Assembly: GCA_035513275.1 (NCBI GenBank)
Contig: DATKCJ010000112.1
Location: 1-20,650 of the forward strand
Direction: 5' to 3'
DNA from: DATKCJ01 sp035513275
GTDB lineage: Bacteria > Verrucomicrobiota > Verrucomicrobiia > Opitutales > Opitutaceae
Length of the DNA: 20,650 bases
Each line of letters opens with the position of its first letter. Within the stretch, counting starts at the first letter, position 1. This document shows positions 1 through 6,626 of this stretch, one piece after another. The notes below the pieces were generated by a model. That model was given only the letters and a program-made list of their open reading frames with translations, was not told the DNA's origin and searched no databases. The translations under genes were made by a program, and so were the position numbers.

Positions 1-708
1 CGCGGCGGTGGTTTTCAAACGCGCGTTGAATTGTTCGAGCGTCATCCCGGCCTGCATCCGGGCGAGGAGCCGGGTATCGCTGCCTCCGTAACTGCGTTTT
101 TCGGAGTCGGTCAGCGCCAGCGGCCGGAAGACGTCACCCGGCGCCAGAAGAGAGGTCGAAGCAAGGGAGGCGGGCGCGACCCCGATGATGATGGTGGACT
201 CGTTGTCGAGCGTCACGGTGCGGCCGACGACGGCGGGGTCGCCGCCGAACTGGGCCTGCCAGGTGGCGTAACCGAGAACGATGACGTGATTGCCCGGTCG
301 ATCCTCGTCCGCGGTGAAGAAGCGGCCGAGCGCGGGTTCTACGCCGAGCGTGGGAAACAGATTGGCGGAGACGCGATAACCGTTGAGGTTGACCGCCGGG
401 CGGCCCTCGACTGCTAGCGCGTAATTCCAGAAACGATAGGCCGCGAGATTGGCGAACGAGGAAACCTCGGGCGCGAGGTCGAGAAAAGCGGGGTAGTAGT
501 GCTCGGCGGTTTGCGACTGCGGCGTGGTGCGATAAATGCGGACGAGTTGATCGCGCTCTGGAAACGGCAGCGGCCGCAGGATCAGAAGGTTCATCAGGCC
601 AAACATCGAGGTGTTCAGGCCGATGCCGAGGGCAAGCGTCAGAATCGCGATCGCCGTGAACCCGGGCGACTTGGCCAGCTGCCGGAATGCGAATCGGAGA
701 TCGTTCAT
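1..708 (-). CDS. ADOP-type ABC transporter permease, N-terminal part (3' end beyond window)
   Basis: Inner-membrane protein of the MacB/FtsX permease superfamily; the substrate is unknown. The first 236 codons are present and stay open to the left edge. The protein opens with MNDLRFAFRQLAKSPGFT, the usual start of this family, followed by a first membrane segment at about residues 20-42 containing ALGIGLNTSMF. Next comes the first periplasmic MacB_PCD domain, with the family landmarks GYRVSANLFPTLGVEPALGR and, later, the DPAVVGRTVTLDNE type of segment. The ATG at 706-708 was chosen because it gives exactly the N-terminus seen in the neighbouring paralogs. No Shine-Dalgarno sequence precedes it; instead there is the pyrimidine tract CTCACTTCCC. 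It lies 161 bp downstream of the permease at 870-3317 and may be co-transcribed with it from the sigma-54-like promoter. The FtsX domains and C-terminus are outside the window. Confidence 0.93.
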   Translation of the reverse strand, partial: MNDLRFAFRQLAKSPGFTAIAILTLALGIGLNTSMFGLMNLLILRPLPFPERDQLVRIYRTTPQSQTAEHYYPAFLDLAPEVSSFANLAAYRFWNYALAVEGRPAVNLNGYRVSANLFPTLGVEPALGRFFTADEDRPGNHVIVLGYATWQAQFGGDPAVVGRTVTLDNESTIIIGVAPASLASTSLLAPGDVFRPLALTDSEKRSYGGSDTRLLARMQAGMTLEQFNARLKTTAA

Positions 709-724
709 GGGAAGTGAGTGGAGA

Positions 725-873
725 GTGAAAGTGAGGGTGAAAGGGGGGCGGAAACTGGGTCTTGGGTCTCGGGGAAAGGATTTTCGATTTTGGATTTTCG
801 ATTCTCGATTGTGACGGAGTGGAATTCAGCGGGCTGAGGATTGTTGCCTTTCCACTTTCACTCTCACTTTCAC
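725..873. repeat. Inverted GTGARA-repeat arms spanning the permease-permease spacer
   Basis: The plus strand reads GTGAAAGTGAGGGTGAAAG at 725-743. The reverse complement of 855-873 matches it at 18 of 19 positions. On the transcribed (minus) strand the upstream arm overlaps the stop codon of the permease at 870-3317, and the downstream arm ends 16 nt before the ATG at 708. The intercistronic RNA could therefore fold into one long stem. Related arms flank other permease spacers in this window. Confidence 0.75.
781..810. repeat. TTTTCGA-type heptamer repeat module (copy 1)
   Basis: Four tandem heptamers of the form TTTTCGA (variants TTTTGGA and TTCTCGA) plus a final TT, 30 bp in all. It sits in the spacer between two permease genes. 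It is identical to the copy at 15580-15609, differs by one base from 10425-10454, and is shared in shortened form at 18166-18190. Confidence 0.85.
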
Positions 874-3317
874 TCGGCGCGCAGCGCCGTGATCGGATCC
901 ACCCGCGTTGCGCGGCGCGCTGGGATCCAGCATGCGATGAACGCGACCGCGAGGATCAGCGCGGCGAGTCCGATGTAGATGCCCGGATCGTGCGGCTGCA
1001 CCTCGAACAGCGCGCGCTGCATGAGCCGCGTGACTGCGAGCGCGACCGCGACACCGATCACAATGCCGATCGCCGCGAGTCGCACGCCTTGTGCGAGCAC
1101 CATGCGAAGCACGGACTGCGGCGTGGCGCCGAGCGCCATCCGGATGCCGATCTCGGCGGTGCGCTGGCTCACGACATACGCCATCACGCTGTAGACGCCG
1201 ATGCTCGCGAGCACGAGGGCGAGCCCGGCGAAGCCGCCGAGCATCGTCATCGCGAGCCGCCGGTCGGCCACGGTGTTGGCGACGAGCGTGGTGAGCGGCT
1301 GCGGATCGAGCAGCGGGATGTCGGGGTCGACCTCGCGCAACGCCGCGCGCAGCGTCGCGGTGAGTCCCGCAGGGTCTCTCTCGGTCCCGCCTGCGCCCGG
1401 CTCCGGCGCGGCGAGTCGGAGCAGGATCGATGTGAACGCTTCCGGCCGCTGGAGCGCGGGCAGGAAGTAATCGGGCGCCGGCGGCGTATCGAGGTTCGTC
1501 GCGCGGATGTCGCCCACGATGCCCACGATCTCCGAGGGCATCTGGGCCATGCCGGTGACGAGCGTACGGCCGATCGGATTCTCGCCGGGGAAGTGTTGCC
1601 GCACGAAGGCCTCGTTCACGATCACGACGTGCGGGCTTGTCGGCGTGTCGCGTTCATTGAAGTCGCGGCCTTGCAACAGCGGCATGCCGACGGTCTTGAA
1701 GAAGTCGGGAGAGACGAGGTGTCGGTTTGCCGAGGCCTGCTCGGCCATCGACTGGACCGGCCTGCCGGAGACAGCTACCGGCGCGGGCGTCGTGTTGCCC
1801 GTGAGCGGCACGCGGTCGGTGAGCGCTGCGGACTGCACGCCGGGGATCGTGCGCATCCGCTCGAAGAGCTGGTTGTAGAAAGTCACGAGCGCGGGGCCGG
1901 GCGGGTACTTCGTGTTTGGAATGTTGAGAAACCCCACGAGGACGCCGTCGGGGTTGAAGCCCGCGGAGACGCGCTGGAGCCGTGCGAAGCTCGTGAGCAG
2001 GAGGCCCGCAGCGATCAACAGCACGAGCGAGAGCGCGATCTCGCCGATCAACAGACCGTTGCGCAGGCGGCCGTGTCCGGCGCTCGACGAGCCGCGCGTG
2101 GAATCCTTCAACGCGTCGTTCACGTCGACTCCCGACGCCTGCATCGCGGGCAGCAGCCCGATCGCGAGTCCCGTGGCGAGCGAGGCAACGAACGTGAACG
2201 CGAGCGCGCGCGGATCGATTGCGATCTCGAGGGCGCGCGGGATGAGTTCGCCGCCGACAGCGAGCACGCCGTCGAGACTCCAGCGCGCAAAGAGAATTCC
2301 CAGCGCACCGCCCGCGAGCGCGACGAGCAGGCTCTCGACGAGCAACTGGCGCACGATGTGTGCGCGGTTTGCTCCGAGCGCGAAGCGAAGCGCGATCTCC
2401 TTCCGGCGGCCGGAGAAGCGAGCGAGCATGAGGTTCGCGACGTTGGCGCACGCGATCAGCAGCACGCAGCCGACCGCGGCGAAGAGCAGCGTGTAGGTTT
2501 TCTGCTGCTCGCCGACGAGCCCCTCGAGCACTGGGTCGGCCACGATGATCGAGGGCGCGTCGACGTTCTTCGGGTGATCGGCGCGGTAAGCGGCGGCGAT
2601 CACTTCGAGATTCTGGCGGGCGCGCTCGAGCGTGACGCCGTCCATGAGCCGGCCGATCACGTTGAAAGAGAACGAGCCATTGTCGAGCTGCGCGGGGACG
2701 AGGTAGTTCACCTCTACGGGGCGCGGCAGCCAGAGGCCGACCTCGTTGAGCGGAAATGTGGAGAGCGCGGCGGGCAACACCCCGATGATTGTGTGCGGGA
2801 CGTTGTCGATCGTGAGCGGCTGGCCGAGCACGGCGGGATCGCTGTTGAACTGCTGCCGCCAGAACTGGTGGCTGATCATCACGACCTGCGCACCGCCGCG
2901 GGCGTTCTCCTCGGCGTTGAAGTTGCGACCGAGGAACGGCTGCACGCCGAGAATTGAGAGGTAGTTGGCAGAAGCGTGAAAGCCGTTGACCTGTTGCGGA
3001 TCGCCGCGGCCGGTGACGGTGAAGCCGTTGAACGCGCCGATCGCCATGTCGCTGAAGACTTCCTGGCGCTCCTGCACGGCGAGAAAGCGCGGGTAGGAAA
3101 ACGGAATCCGGATGAGGTCGTGCTCGGTGTCGGTCGAGCGCAGTTGCACGAGCCGGTCGGGCTCGGTGTAGGGCAGCGGCCGCAGGAAGACCGAGCTGAT
3201 GACGCTGAAGATCGCGGTGTTGGCGCCGATTCCGAGGGCGAGCGCGAGAATGGCGACGATCGTGAAGCCCGGGGACTTTGTGAGCTGCCTGAAAGCGAAG
3301 CGCAGGTCGGTAATCAT
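870..3317 (-). CDS. ADOP-type ABC transporter permease (double MacB_PCD/FtsX)
   Basis: An 815-residue inner-membrane permease of the MacB/FtsX superfamily, in the duplicated layout typical of ADOP proteins. Membrane segment 1 is at about residues 18-42 (ALALGIGANTAIFSV). A periplasmic MacB_PCD domain follows to about 270, then the first FtsX block with segments near 278-303, 325-347 and 370-390. A linking segment lies near 418-442, then a second periplasmic domain (PGENPIGRTL, EIVGIVGDIR). The second FtsX block is at about 690-800, with the coupling motif RTAEIGIRMALGA and the terminal signature ARRATRVDPITALRAE. No Walker motifs are present, so it cannot hydrolyse ATP itself; a partner ATPase would have to come from elsewhere. 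The ATG at 3317 gives the family N-terminus MITDLRFAFRQLTKSPGFT. It is preceded by a 200-bp spacer with a sigma-54-type promoter, so it probably heads its own transcript with the permease at 1-708. Substrate unknown. Confidence 0.96.
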   Translation of the reverse strand: MITDLRFAFRQLTKSPGFTIVAILALALGIGANTAIFSVISSVFLRPLPYTEPDRLVQLRSTDTEHDLIRIPFSYPRFLAVQERQEVFSDMAIGAFNGFTVTGRGDPQQVNGFHASANYLSILGVQPFLGRNFNAEENARGGAQVVMISHQFWRQQFNSDPAVLGQPLTIDNVPHTIIGVLPAALSTFPLNEVGLWLPRPVEVNYLVPAQLDNGSFSFNVIGRLMDGVTLERARQNLEVIAAAYRADHPKNVDAPSIIVADPVLEGLVGEQQKTYTLLFAAVGCVLLIACANVANLMLARFSGRRKEIALRFALGANRAHIVRQLLVESLLVALAGGALGILFARWSLDGVLAVGGELIPRALEIAIDPRALAFTFVASLATGLAIGLLPAMQASGVDVNDALKDSTRGSSSAGHGRLRNGLLIGEIALSLVLLIAAGLLLTSFARLQRVSAGFNPDGVLVGFLNIPNTKYPPGPALVTFYNQLFERMRTIPGVQSAALTDRVPLTGNTTPAPVAVSGRPVQSMAEQASANRHLVSPDFFKTVGMPLLQGRDFNERDTPTSPHVVIVNEAFVRQHFPGENPIGRTLVTGMAQMPSEIVGIVGDIRATNLDTPPAPDYFLPALQRPEAFTSILLRLAAPEPGAGGTERDPAGLTATLRAALREVDPDIPLLDPQPLTTLVANTVADRRLAMTMLGGFAGLALVLASIGVYSVMAYVVSQRTAEIGIRMALGATPQSVLRMVLAQGVRLAAIGIVIGVAVALAVTRLMQRALFEVQPHDPGIYIGLAALILAVAFIACWIPARRATRVDPITALRAE

Positions 3318-3372
3318 GGCGTCAGCGACCGGGGGAGGGACGAGGTGACGGGCGGCTCATACGCCTGAAAAG

Positions 3373-3390
3373 TTGCAAGGGTTGTGCCAA
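3373..3390 (-). promoter_or_regulatory. Sigma-54 (-24/-12) promoter for the 870-3317 permease
   Basis: The minus strand reads TTGGCACAACCCTTGCAA. This fits the established RpoN consensus TGGCACR-N4-TTGCW at every defined position, with the GG and GC doublets separated by exactly 10 nt. Transcription would begin roughly 12 nt downstream, near 3363, leaving a leader of about 45 nt before the ATG at 3317. A competing sigma-70 reading just upstream (TTGCAA, 17 nt, TAGAAG) matches only four of six bases in each box. Family knowledge: such promoters need an AAA+ enhancer-binding protein, and none is encoded here. Confidence 0.7.
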
Positions 3391-3424
3391 CAGAAAACGT
3401 TTCTTCTAGGCTGGGGAACAACGA

Positions 3425-3438
3425 GTTGCAACACGTGT
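3425..3438. promoter_or_regulatory. Overlapping palindromes upstream of the sigma-54 promoter (possible activator site)
   Basis: GTTGCAAC (3425-3432) and ACACGTGT (3431-3438) are perfect 8-bp palindromes that share two bases. They lie some 55-65 bp upstream of the -12 element, a plausible position for an enhancer-binding protein site. A further near-palindrome, TGCGATTTCGCA, lies at 3462-3473. The assignment rests only on symmetry and position. Confidence 0.3.
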
Positions 3439-3477
3439 AGGGGTGCCAGAAACAAACCCTATGCGATTTCGCAAACA

Positions 3478-3501
3478 GGTCGTCCCATAATTGGGACGGC
3501 C
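3478..3501 (-). terminator. Hairpin downstream of the DMT transporter, probable terminator
   Basis: The 7-bp perfect stem CGTCCCA/TGGGACG with loop TAAT (3481-3498) extends to 10 bp with one G-U pair (3478-3487 with 3492-3501). It starts 16 bp beyond the stop codon of the EamA gene at 3518. On the minus strand it is followed by TGTTTG, a poor T-tract, so termination may be weak. It separates the metabolic genes from the sigma-54-driven permease unit. Confidence 0.45.
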
Positions 3502-3517
3502 GTCGCGCGCTAGGGGC

Positions 3518-4384
3518 TCATCCCAGCGCCAGCGCGACCACGCCCAGCACCATCGCACCCGCGGCTAGCAGGCGCCGTGGGGCGTCGGATTCCTTGAGCA
3601 AGCGCGCTCCAAAAAACGTGCCGATGAGGATGCTGATCTCCCGCGCCGGTGCGATGTAGCTGACCGGGGTGAAGCTCATCGCCGTGAGGATGAGCACATA
3701 GCCAAGCGGGCCGAGAAGCGCGACCGTGAAGACCTTTCCGCGATGCTCGCGCCACGCCTGCGCAGCCTCGGCGCGGCGCCGCCACGCGAACGGCGTGAGC
3801 ACGCAGCACATGACGATCTGCGTGCCGCAGTCGTAGATCACCGGCGGCAACTGCCAGTGGGACACCGCACGCTGGTCCCACACCGTGTATGCGGCAACGC
3901 AGCAGCCGCACGTGAATCCGAAGAACAATCCCTTCCGCAAGTGCGCGCGATCGGCATGTAGCAAACGCGAGCCTCCCGTGAGGTAGAAGATGCTTACGAT
4001 TATCACCGCGCCACCCGCGAGTGCGAGAGCGGTGGGCCGCTCGCCGAAGATGGCGATCGCGGCGATCGTCGAGAGCAGTGGTCCTGTGCCTCGCGCGAGC
4101 GGATAGATGAGCGAGAAGTCGCCATGCCGGTAGCCGCGCTGGAGCAGGAGCGCGTAGCTCGTCTTGATGAGCCCGCTGCCGATGAAGAGAAAGATCGCGG
4201 CCGAAGGCAGCGAGGGTTCCTTCCAAAGCGTGTAGGCCGTGACCGCCGGGATGTAGAAGAGAAAGGAGAGCAATCCCGTCAGCCACACAAACGGCAGCCC
4301 GCCGCCCGAGCGCTTCGCCGCGTAGTTCCACGTCGCGTGCGTGAACGCAGCGATGAGAACCAGCACGAGCGCGAGTGGAGACAT
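3518..4384 (-). CDS. EamA/DMT superfamily transporter
   Basis: A 288-residue integral membrane protein of the drug/metabolite transporter superfamily. It has about ten hydrophobic segments arranged as two EamA repeats, roughly residues 5-135 and 150-286. Diagnostic segments are the N-terminal HATWNYAAKR, the end-of-repeat-1 motif IYPLARGTGPLL, and in repeat 2 the matching SYIAPAREISILIGTFFG followed by RLLKE. Family members export or import amino acids, nucleotides or other small metabolites; the substrate cannot be deduced here. The ATG at 4384 was chosen because the protein then starts directly with the first membrane helix (MSPLALVLVLIAAF). The longer reading from a GTG at 4447 would add a polar, repeat-derived leader. 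It follows the PLP enzyme at 4588-6114 after 203 bp, so export of a sulfur amino acid or related metabolite is conceivable but is only inference. Confidence 0.93.
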   Translation of the reverse strand: MSPLALVLVLIAAFTHATWNYAAKRSGGGLPFVWLTGLLSFLFYIPAVTAYTLWKEPSLPSAAIFLFIGSGLIKTSYALLLQRGYRHGDFSLIYPLARGTGPLLSTIAAIAIFGERPTALALAGGAVIIVSIFYLTGGSRLLHADRAHLRKGLFFGFTCGCCVAAYTVWDQRAVSHWQLPPVIYDCGTQIVMCCVLTPFAWRRRAEAAQAWREHRGKVFTVALLGPLGYVLILTAMSFTPVSYIAPAREISILIGTFFGARLLKESDAPRRLLAAGAMVLGVVALALG

Positions 4385-4403
4385 TCGGAAGATGCCACCA
4401 CGA

Positions 4404-4435
4404 ATGCCCTGCGTCGCCAAGGCTTGGCAGGGCAT
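4404..4435. repeat. Nested hairpin just upstream of the DMT gene
   Basis: ATGCCCTGC (4404-4412) and GCAGGGCAT (4427-4435) are perfect 9-bp inverted arms. An alternative inner stem GCCAA-GGC-TTGGC lies between them, so the element can fold as a 7-bp outer stem, a one-sided 5-nt bulge and a 5-bp inner stem. It lies about 20 bp before the DMT start codon on the transcribed strand. It could affect translation or simply be part of the repeat-rich spacer. Confidence 0.5.
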
Positions 4436-4459
4436 GAGACGAAACACACGAAGAAGATG

Positions 4460-4553
4460 GGCAGATTTCCTTTCTGTTGTGGCCCTGTCCGTGAGGACAG
4501 GGAATCTGCCTGGACCGACGCAAAGCGGTCCCGCTCCTCACGGAGCGGGCTAC
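4460..4553. repeat. REP-like inverted pair of GTGA-loop hairpins
   Basis: Two perfect 8-bp hairpins face opposite ways. On the plus strand, CCCTGTCC-GTGA-GGACAGGG occupies 4483-4502. On the minus strand, CCCGCTCC-GTGA-GGAGCGGG occupies 4549-4530. Both have the same GTGA loop on different stems. The first is enclosed by the outer arms GGCAGATT (4460-4467) and AATCTGCC (4503-4510), with a one-sided bulge. The second is preceded directly by the tetranucleotide GTAG (4553-4550). A 5' GTAG beside a hairpin, and head-to-head pairing, are known traits of RAYT-associated REP/BIME elements. No T-tract follows, so a terminator role is less likely. No RAYT transposase gene is in the window. Confidence 0.6.
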
Positions 4554-4587
4554 ACAGGCATCCGATTCGACGCGACGGGCGCGCGAC

Positions 4588-6114
4588 CTACGCCGCCGCC
4601 GCGCTCAGCGCTTCTTCGAGCGCCTCGATGATCTTCTCGACGGGCTCCGTGCCGACCGAGAGACGCAACAACTCCGGATGCGGGCCGCCCGCTTCTAGCT
4701 CGGCGCGTTTCGCAGGATCGGACACCAGGTCCCAGTGCGCGAGATACATGTGCGGGCTCAGCAGCGTCGACTTCATCCCAAAGCTCGGCCCTTTCGGAAG
4801 GACGACGCGGTCGTAGAACGCAGCGAGCGGGATATCGCGTCGCAGCTCGAACGACACGATCGCTCCGATCGACTGCGGCGTGCGTGCGACGGCGAGGTAG
4901 TTGGCCGCGCTTCGCGGTTCGAGCGCCCAGTGAACGCGTGCCACCTCCGGTTGCGACCGCAGAAACTCAACGACGCGCGCCGCGCTGGCGTTGATCGTCT
5001 TCACGACCGCGGGCGCCTCGCGAATCTCGGCTGCGAGCCGCGCGACATCGCGCTTGTAGGGCGCCACGTGGCGCGCCGCGAGCGCGGTGCGCAGTTGCAC
5101 GGCCGACGGGCTTGCGGGATTCACGACACTCGCGCCAAGGATCACGTCGCCCTCGCACGCGCAGTATTTCGTGAGGCTCGTGACGACGAGGTCCGCGAAG
5201 CGCAGCGCGTCGACGTTGAATGGCGACGCCACGCTCACGTCGACGATCAGCAGCGCGCCGCTCGCGCGACAAAGCTCCGCAATCGTCGGGATGTCCGGCG
5301 TCTGCACGAGCGGGTTCGACGGCGCCTCGACGACGACCGCGGCAATCGCATCGGCATCTCGCGAGAACGCGGCGCGGATTTCCTCCATGTCCGTCGGGTC
5401 GCGCACGACACGGTGGTCGATCGTCGGATCGGGCGTGAGTTTTCGAAAGATCTCGATCGTATCGAGGTAGAGCCAGCCCACCTGCATCCACGCGGCACGG
5501 CCGGCGGAGTGGCGGAGCTGGTTGATGCCCGCAAAAGCGGCGTAGAGCGCGCTCATGCCGCTTGGGAAAATCAACAGGTCGCGGTCCTCCGCGCCCTTGA
5601 ACAAAGGCAGAAGTGATTTCGCCAGCGCGTGGAACGGATCACCGGCGCCGGTCTTCTCGGCTGGTGGCTTGGGGATGAGTCCGGCTTCGATGAGTGCGTC
5701 CTCCGCCTCTCGCGAGGAAAGGAAACCACCTGTGTGTTGGAGAAACTGCTTCGCGCGCTGCGCGAGCGCGGGGTCTCGCGGCAGGAAGACGCCGGTCACA
5801 TTGAACTCGCGCACGATGCGCGCTTCGTCGACGCCGAGGTAGTCGACCATCTCGTGCGCGAGCAGGGGTGAATTAACCAGCCAGGTGTCCATGTCGCGCG
5901 CCTTGTGGCGCTTCGCGAACTCGGAGGCATAGGCCTTCAAGAGCGGATGCATGACGAAGCGCGGATATCCCGTGTGGATCCGGCGGCTGACGGCCGGATC
6001 GCCCTTCTCGTATCCGACGATATCCGCGATCGTGGGCAGGCTCACGGAGACGGAGTGCGGCCTGCCGGGAATCGGCTCACCAAGCGGGATCTCATGGAAA
6101 ACGGGTTTCTGCAT
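4588..6114 (-). CDS. Cystathionine gamma-synthase-like PLP enzyme (fungal Str2/Met-7-like type)
   Basis: A 508-residue cytoplasmic enzyme of the Cys/Met-metabolism PLP family, expected to join an activated homoserine ester with cysteine (or another thiol) in transsulfuration. Visible landmarks are FPSGMSA (183-189, PLP phosphate region), VEAPSNPLVQTPDI (262-275), VDVSVASP with Asp292 (contact to the PLP ring nitrogen), SLTKY with Lys316 as the Schiff-base lysine, and RLSVGTE with Arg484 (substrate carboxylate). It is about 100 residues longer than ordinary MetB. The N-terminal segment PHSVSVSLPT...VGYEKGD...TGYPRFVMHP (about 19-57) resembles what I recall of fungal cystathionine gamma-synthases. 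The ATG at 6114 is the first in-frame ATG; the upstream TTG at 6156 adds only PGGGSHAHF-type residues. Precise substrate choice is uncertain. It sits between a YCII-protein gene and a DMT transporter. Confidence 0.88.
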   Translation of the reverse strand: MQKPVFHEIPLGEPIPGRPHSVSVSLPTIADIVGYEKGDPAVSRRIHTGYPRFVMHPLLKAYASEFAKRHKARDMDTWLVNSPLLAHEMVDYLGVDEARIVREFNVTGVFLPRDPALAQRAKQFLQHTGGFLSSREAEDALIEAGLIPKPPAEKTGAGDPFHALAKSLLPLFKGAEDRDLLIFPSGMSALYAAFAGINQLRHSAGRAAWMQVGWLYLDTIEIFRKLTPDPTIDHRVVRDPTDMEEIRAAFSRDADAIAAVVVEAPSNPLVQTPDIPTIAELCRASGALLIVDVSVASPFNVDALRFADLVVTSLTKYCACEGDVILGASVVNPASPSAVQLRTALAARHVAPYKRDVARLAAEIREAPAVVKTINASAARVVEFLRSQPEVARVHWALEPRSAANYLAVARTPQSIGAIVSFELRRDIPLAAFYDRVVLPKGPSFGMKSTLLSPHMYLAHWDLVSDPAKRAELEAGGPHPELLRLSVGTEPVEKIIEALEEALSAAAA

Positions 6115-6175
6115 CGTGGAAGGAAAGAAGTGAGCGTGCGAACCGCCCCCGGGCAAACAGGAAAAGTGTCATCCG

Positions 6176-6197
6176 TCGGGCGTTGGAAATCGCCCGA
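6176..6197 (-). terminator. Hairpin between the YCII gene and the PLP enzyme (weak terminator or leader structure)
   Basis: TCGGGCG (6176-6182) and CGCCCGA (6191-6197) form a perfect 7-bp stem with an 8-nt loop. It lies 23 bp beyond the YCII stop codon and about 60 bp before the start of the PLP enzyme on the transcribed strand. The nearest T-run (CACTTTTCC) begins some 7 nt after the stem, so it is not a canonical intrinsic terminator. Confidence 0.35.
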
Positions 6198-6220
6198 AGC
6201 ATGAAGAGTCTACTGCCGAC

Positions 6221-6625
6221 CTACTTCGCCCGTAGTGCGAGTCCGTAGGGCCGCAGTTCGCCCGTCATCACCCCGGCGGCGACGCATGGGTCGCCTTCCA
6301 TGAAGGCGCGCGCTTCGGCTTCATCGGCCGCACTGAAGATCACGAGGCCAAGCGTCTTGTCGAGTGGCTCCTCGGTTCTGCCTGCGAGGATGACGCTGCC
6401 CGCGGCGACGGCCTCCTGGAGTCGCTTGAAGTGTGCGTAGACCGCCGCGTTGTCGGCCTCGGTCCACGCGGCCTCGTTGTGGAGGCGCTCGACGGGTCGC
6501 AGGATTATGAGGAAATATTTCGGCGCGGGCGCGGGAGCCGCGGCGGGTGCTGCGGCATCTTCGGCCAGAAGCGAAGCGCCGGCAAACAGCGCCACGATGG
6601 AGAGGAGGACTCGGATGTGTTTCAT
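6221..6625 (-). CDS. Exported YCII-domain protein
   Basis: A 134-residue protein. The first 21 residues (MKHIRVLLSIVALFAGASLLA) form a signal peptide, followed by an Ala/Pro linker and a YCII/YciI-like domain at about residues 36-132. The domain fits the family pattern: a first strand YFLIILRP, the helix YAHFKRLQEAVAAG with the family histidine, the strand SVILAGRTEE, and the A..F..GDP segment with the family aspartate. YciI proteins are small alpha-beta barrel proteins that act in the cytoplasm or as fused domains and have few proven functions, so an exported version is somewhat unusual. The ATG at 6625 was chosen because it starts the signal peptide; an upstream alternative adds 22 polar residues and overlaps the preceding gene. 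It begins one base after the stop of the 6627-7313 gene, without a Shine-Dalgarno sequence, so translational coupling is likely. Confidence 0.85.
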   Translation of the reverse strand: MKHIRVLLSIVALFAGASLLAEDAAAPAAAPAPAPKYFLIILRPVERLHNEAAWTEADNAAVYAHFKRLQEAVAAGSVILAGRTEEPLDKTLGLVIFSAADEAEARAFMEGDPCVAAGVMTGELRPYGLALRAK

Positions 6626-6626
6626 G

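Noticed and set aside
611..814. Small open frames encoding FRFWIFD-like peptides over the heptamer modules
   Set aside because: The peptide is just the translation of the TTTTCGA repeat; the same peptide appears in other frames at each copy and there is no other coding evidence.
762..2957. A 731-codon open frame on the plus strand
   Set aside because: It lies antisense to the clear permease at 870-3317 and translates to an Arg/Glu/His/Asp-rich sequence with no domain, typical of the opposite strand of GC-rich coding DNA.
4385..4447. GTG start 63 bp upstream for the DMT transporter
   Set aside because: The added residues come from the hairpin repeat at 4404-4435 and precede what is a normal first membrane helix.
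6154..6156. TTG as start of the PLP enzyme
   Set aside because: It adds 14 Gly/His-type residues without family match; the ATG at 6114 begins the conserved region.
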